This document shows positions 24,190 to 24,263 of a DNA stretch of 24,263 nt, in pieces. Every line of letters begins with the position of its first letter. Positions within the stretch are counted from its first letter, which is position 1. The DNA is taken from positions 1 through 24,263 of the forward strand of contig DDWF01000217.1 of the NCBI GenBank assembly GCA_002345845.1. Direction: 5' to 3'. The translations under genes were made by a program, and so were the position numbers. This DNA is from Betaproteobacteria bacterium UBA2293. GTDB taxonomy: Bacteria; Pseudomonadota; Gammaproteobacteria; Burkholderiales; Rhodocyclaceae. The notes under the pieces were generated by a model. That model was not told where the DNA came from and did not search any database. It saw only the letters and a list, made by a program, of their open reading frames with translations.

Positions 24190-24263
24190 TTATGACATCA
24201 CATTGTCCGGCAGTTTTTCCACAAACGCCCGGATCTCATCTCTGACTTTCCGGTAACAGTCCA
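24190..24263 (-). CDS. C-terminal end of a probable arsenate reductase (LMW-phosphatase ArsC type)
   Basis: Only the last 23 codons are in the window, ending in TAA at 24190-24192. They read [18 protein letters not shown] followed by five residues. The [13 protein letters not shown] pattern is the usual final helix of thioredoxin-coupled ArsC of the low-molecular-weight phosphatase family. Its place just before acr3 (43 nt) fits. It would reduce arsenate to arsenite, the Acr3 substrate. The short fragment keeps this tentative. Its base composition resembles acr3. Confidence 0.6.
   Translation of the reverse strand, partial: DCYRKVRDEIRAFVEKLPDNVMS

Overview
This is a GC-rich window of ordinary chromosomal style. 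Gene families, high GC3 coding and Shine-Dalgarno patterns suggest a betaproteobacterium of the Rhodocyclales (Dechloromonas/Azonexus/Azoarcus-like). That assignment comes from protein character only, not from a search. I see no rRNA, tRNA, CRISPR array, insertion sequence or phage gene.

Left part (1-4586). A leftward unit encodes a membrane Ser/Thr kinase with a C-terminal PEGA domain, a TssQ-like lipoprotein and the N-terminus of a PPK2 polyphosphate kinase; neighbouring genes overlap by 4 and 23 nt. A divergent rightward pair encodes a PP2C phosphatase and a two-part FHA protein. Kinase, phosphatase and phosphothreonine-reader genes together look like a phosphosignalling cassette of the kind that accompanies type VI secretion. 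A SixA-type phosphohistidine phosphatase follows convergently.

Middle part (4828-12952). A CBS-domain protein and an acyl-CoA:acetate/3-ketoacid CoA-transferase with an extra C-terminal domain form an operon. The Fe-trafficking gene yggX has its own promoter and ends convergently inside the stop region of a 1172-residue hybrid sensor kinase. rpiA follows, with two candidate terminators behind it, then a histone-H1-like Lys/Ala/Pro-rich protein.

Redox part (13060-18461). This holds a small unknown protein, an exported metallo-beta-lactamase-fold protein whose first metal motif is altered, a possible gene remnant, and a three-gene electron-transfer unit (periplasmic protein, ferric-reductase-like membrane flavoprotein, anchored cytochrome b5). 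A small membrane ORF overlapping a membrane-bound diguanylate cyclase with PAS and GGDEF domains completes it.

Right part (18516-24263). A leftward arsenic operon reads: arsC-like end, acr3, arsD, arsA, a SigZ-like sigma factor, an ArsP-type permease and a CxxC mini-thioredoxin. The tight order (9 nt, 4-nt overlap, 76 nt, 18 nt) suggests one transcript. ArsD hands As(III) to ArsA, and ArsA would energise efflux through Acr3. The sigma factor, permease and thioredoxin are the unusual part. Base composition falls sharply between arsD and acr3, so the promoter-proximal end has another origin or is an assembly join.
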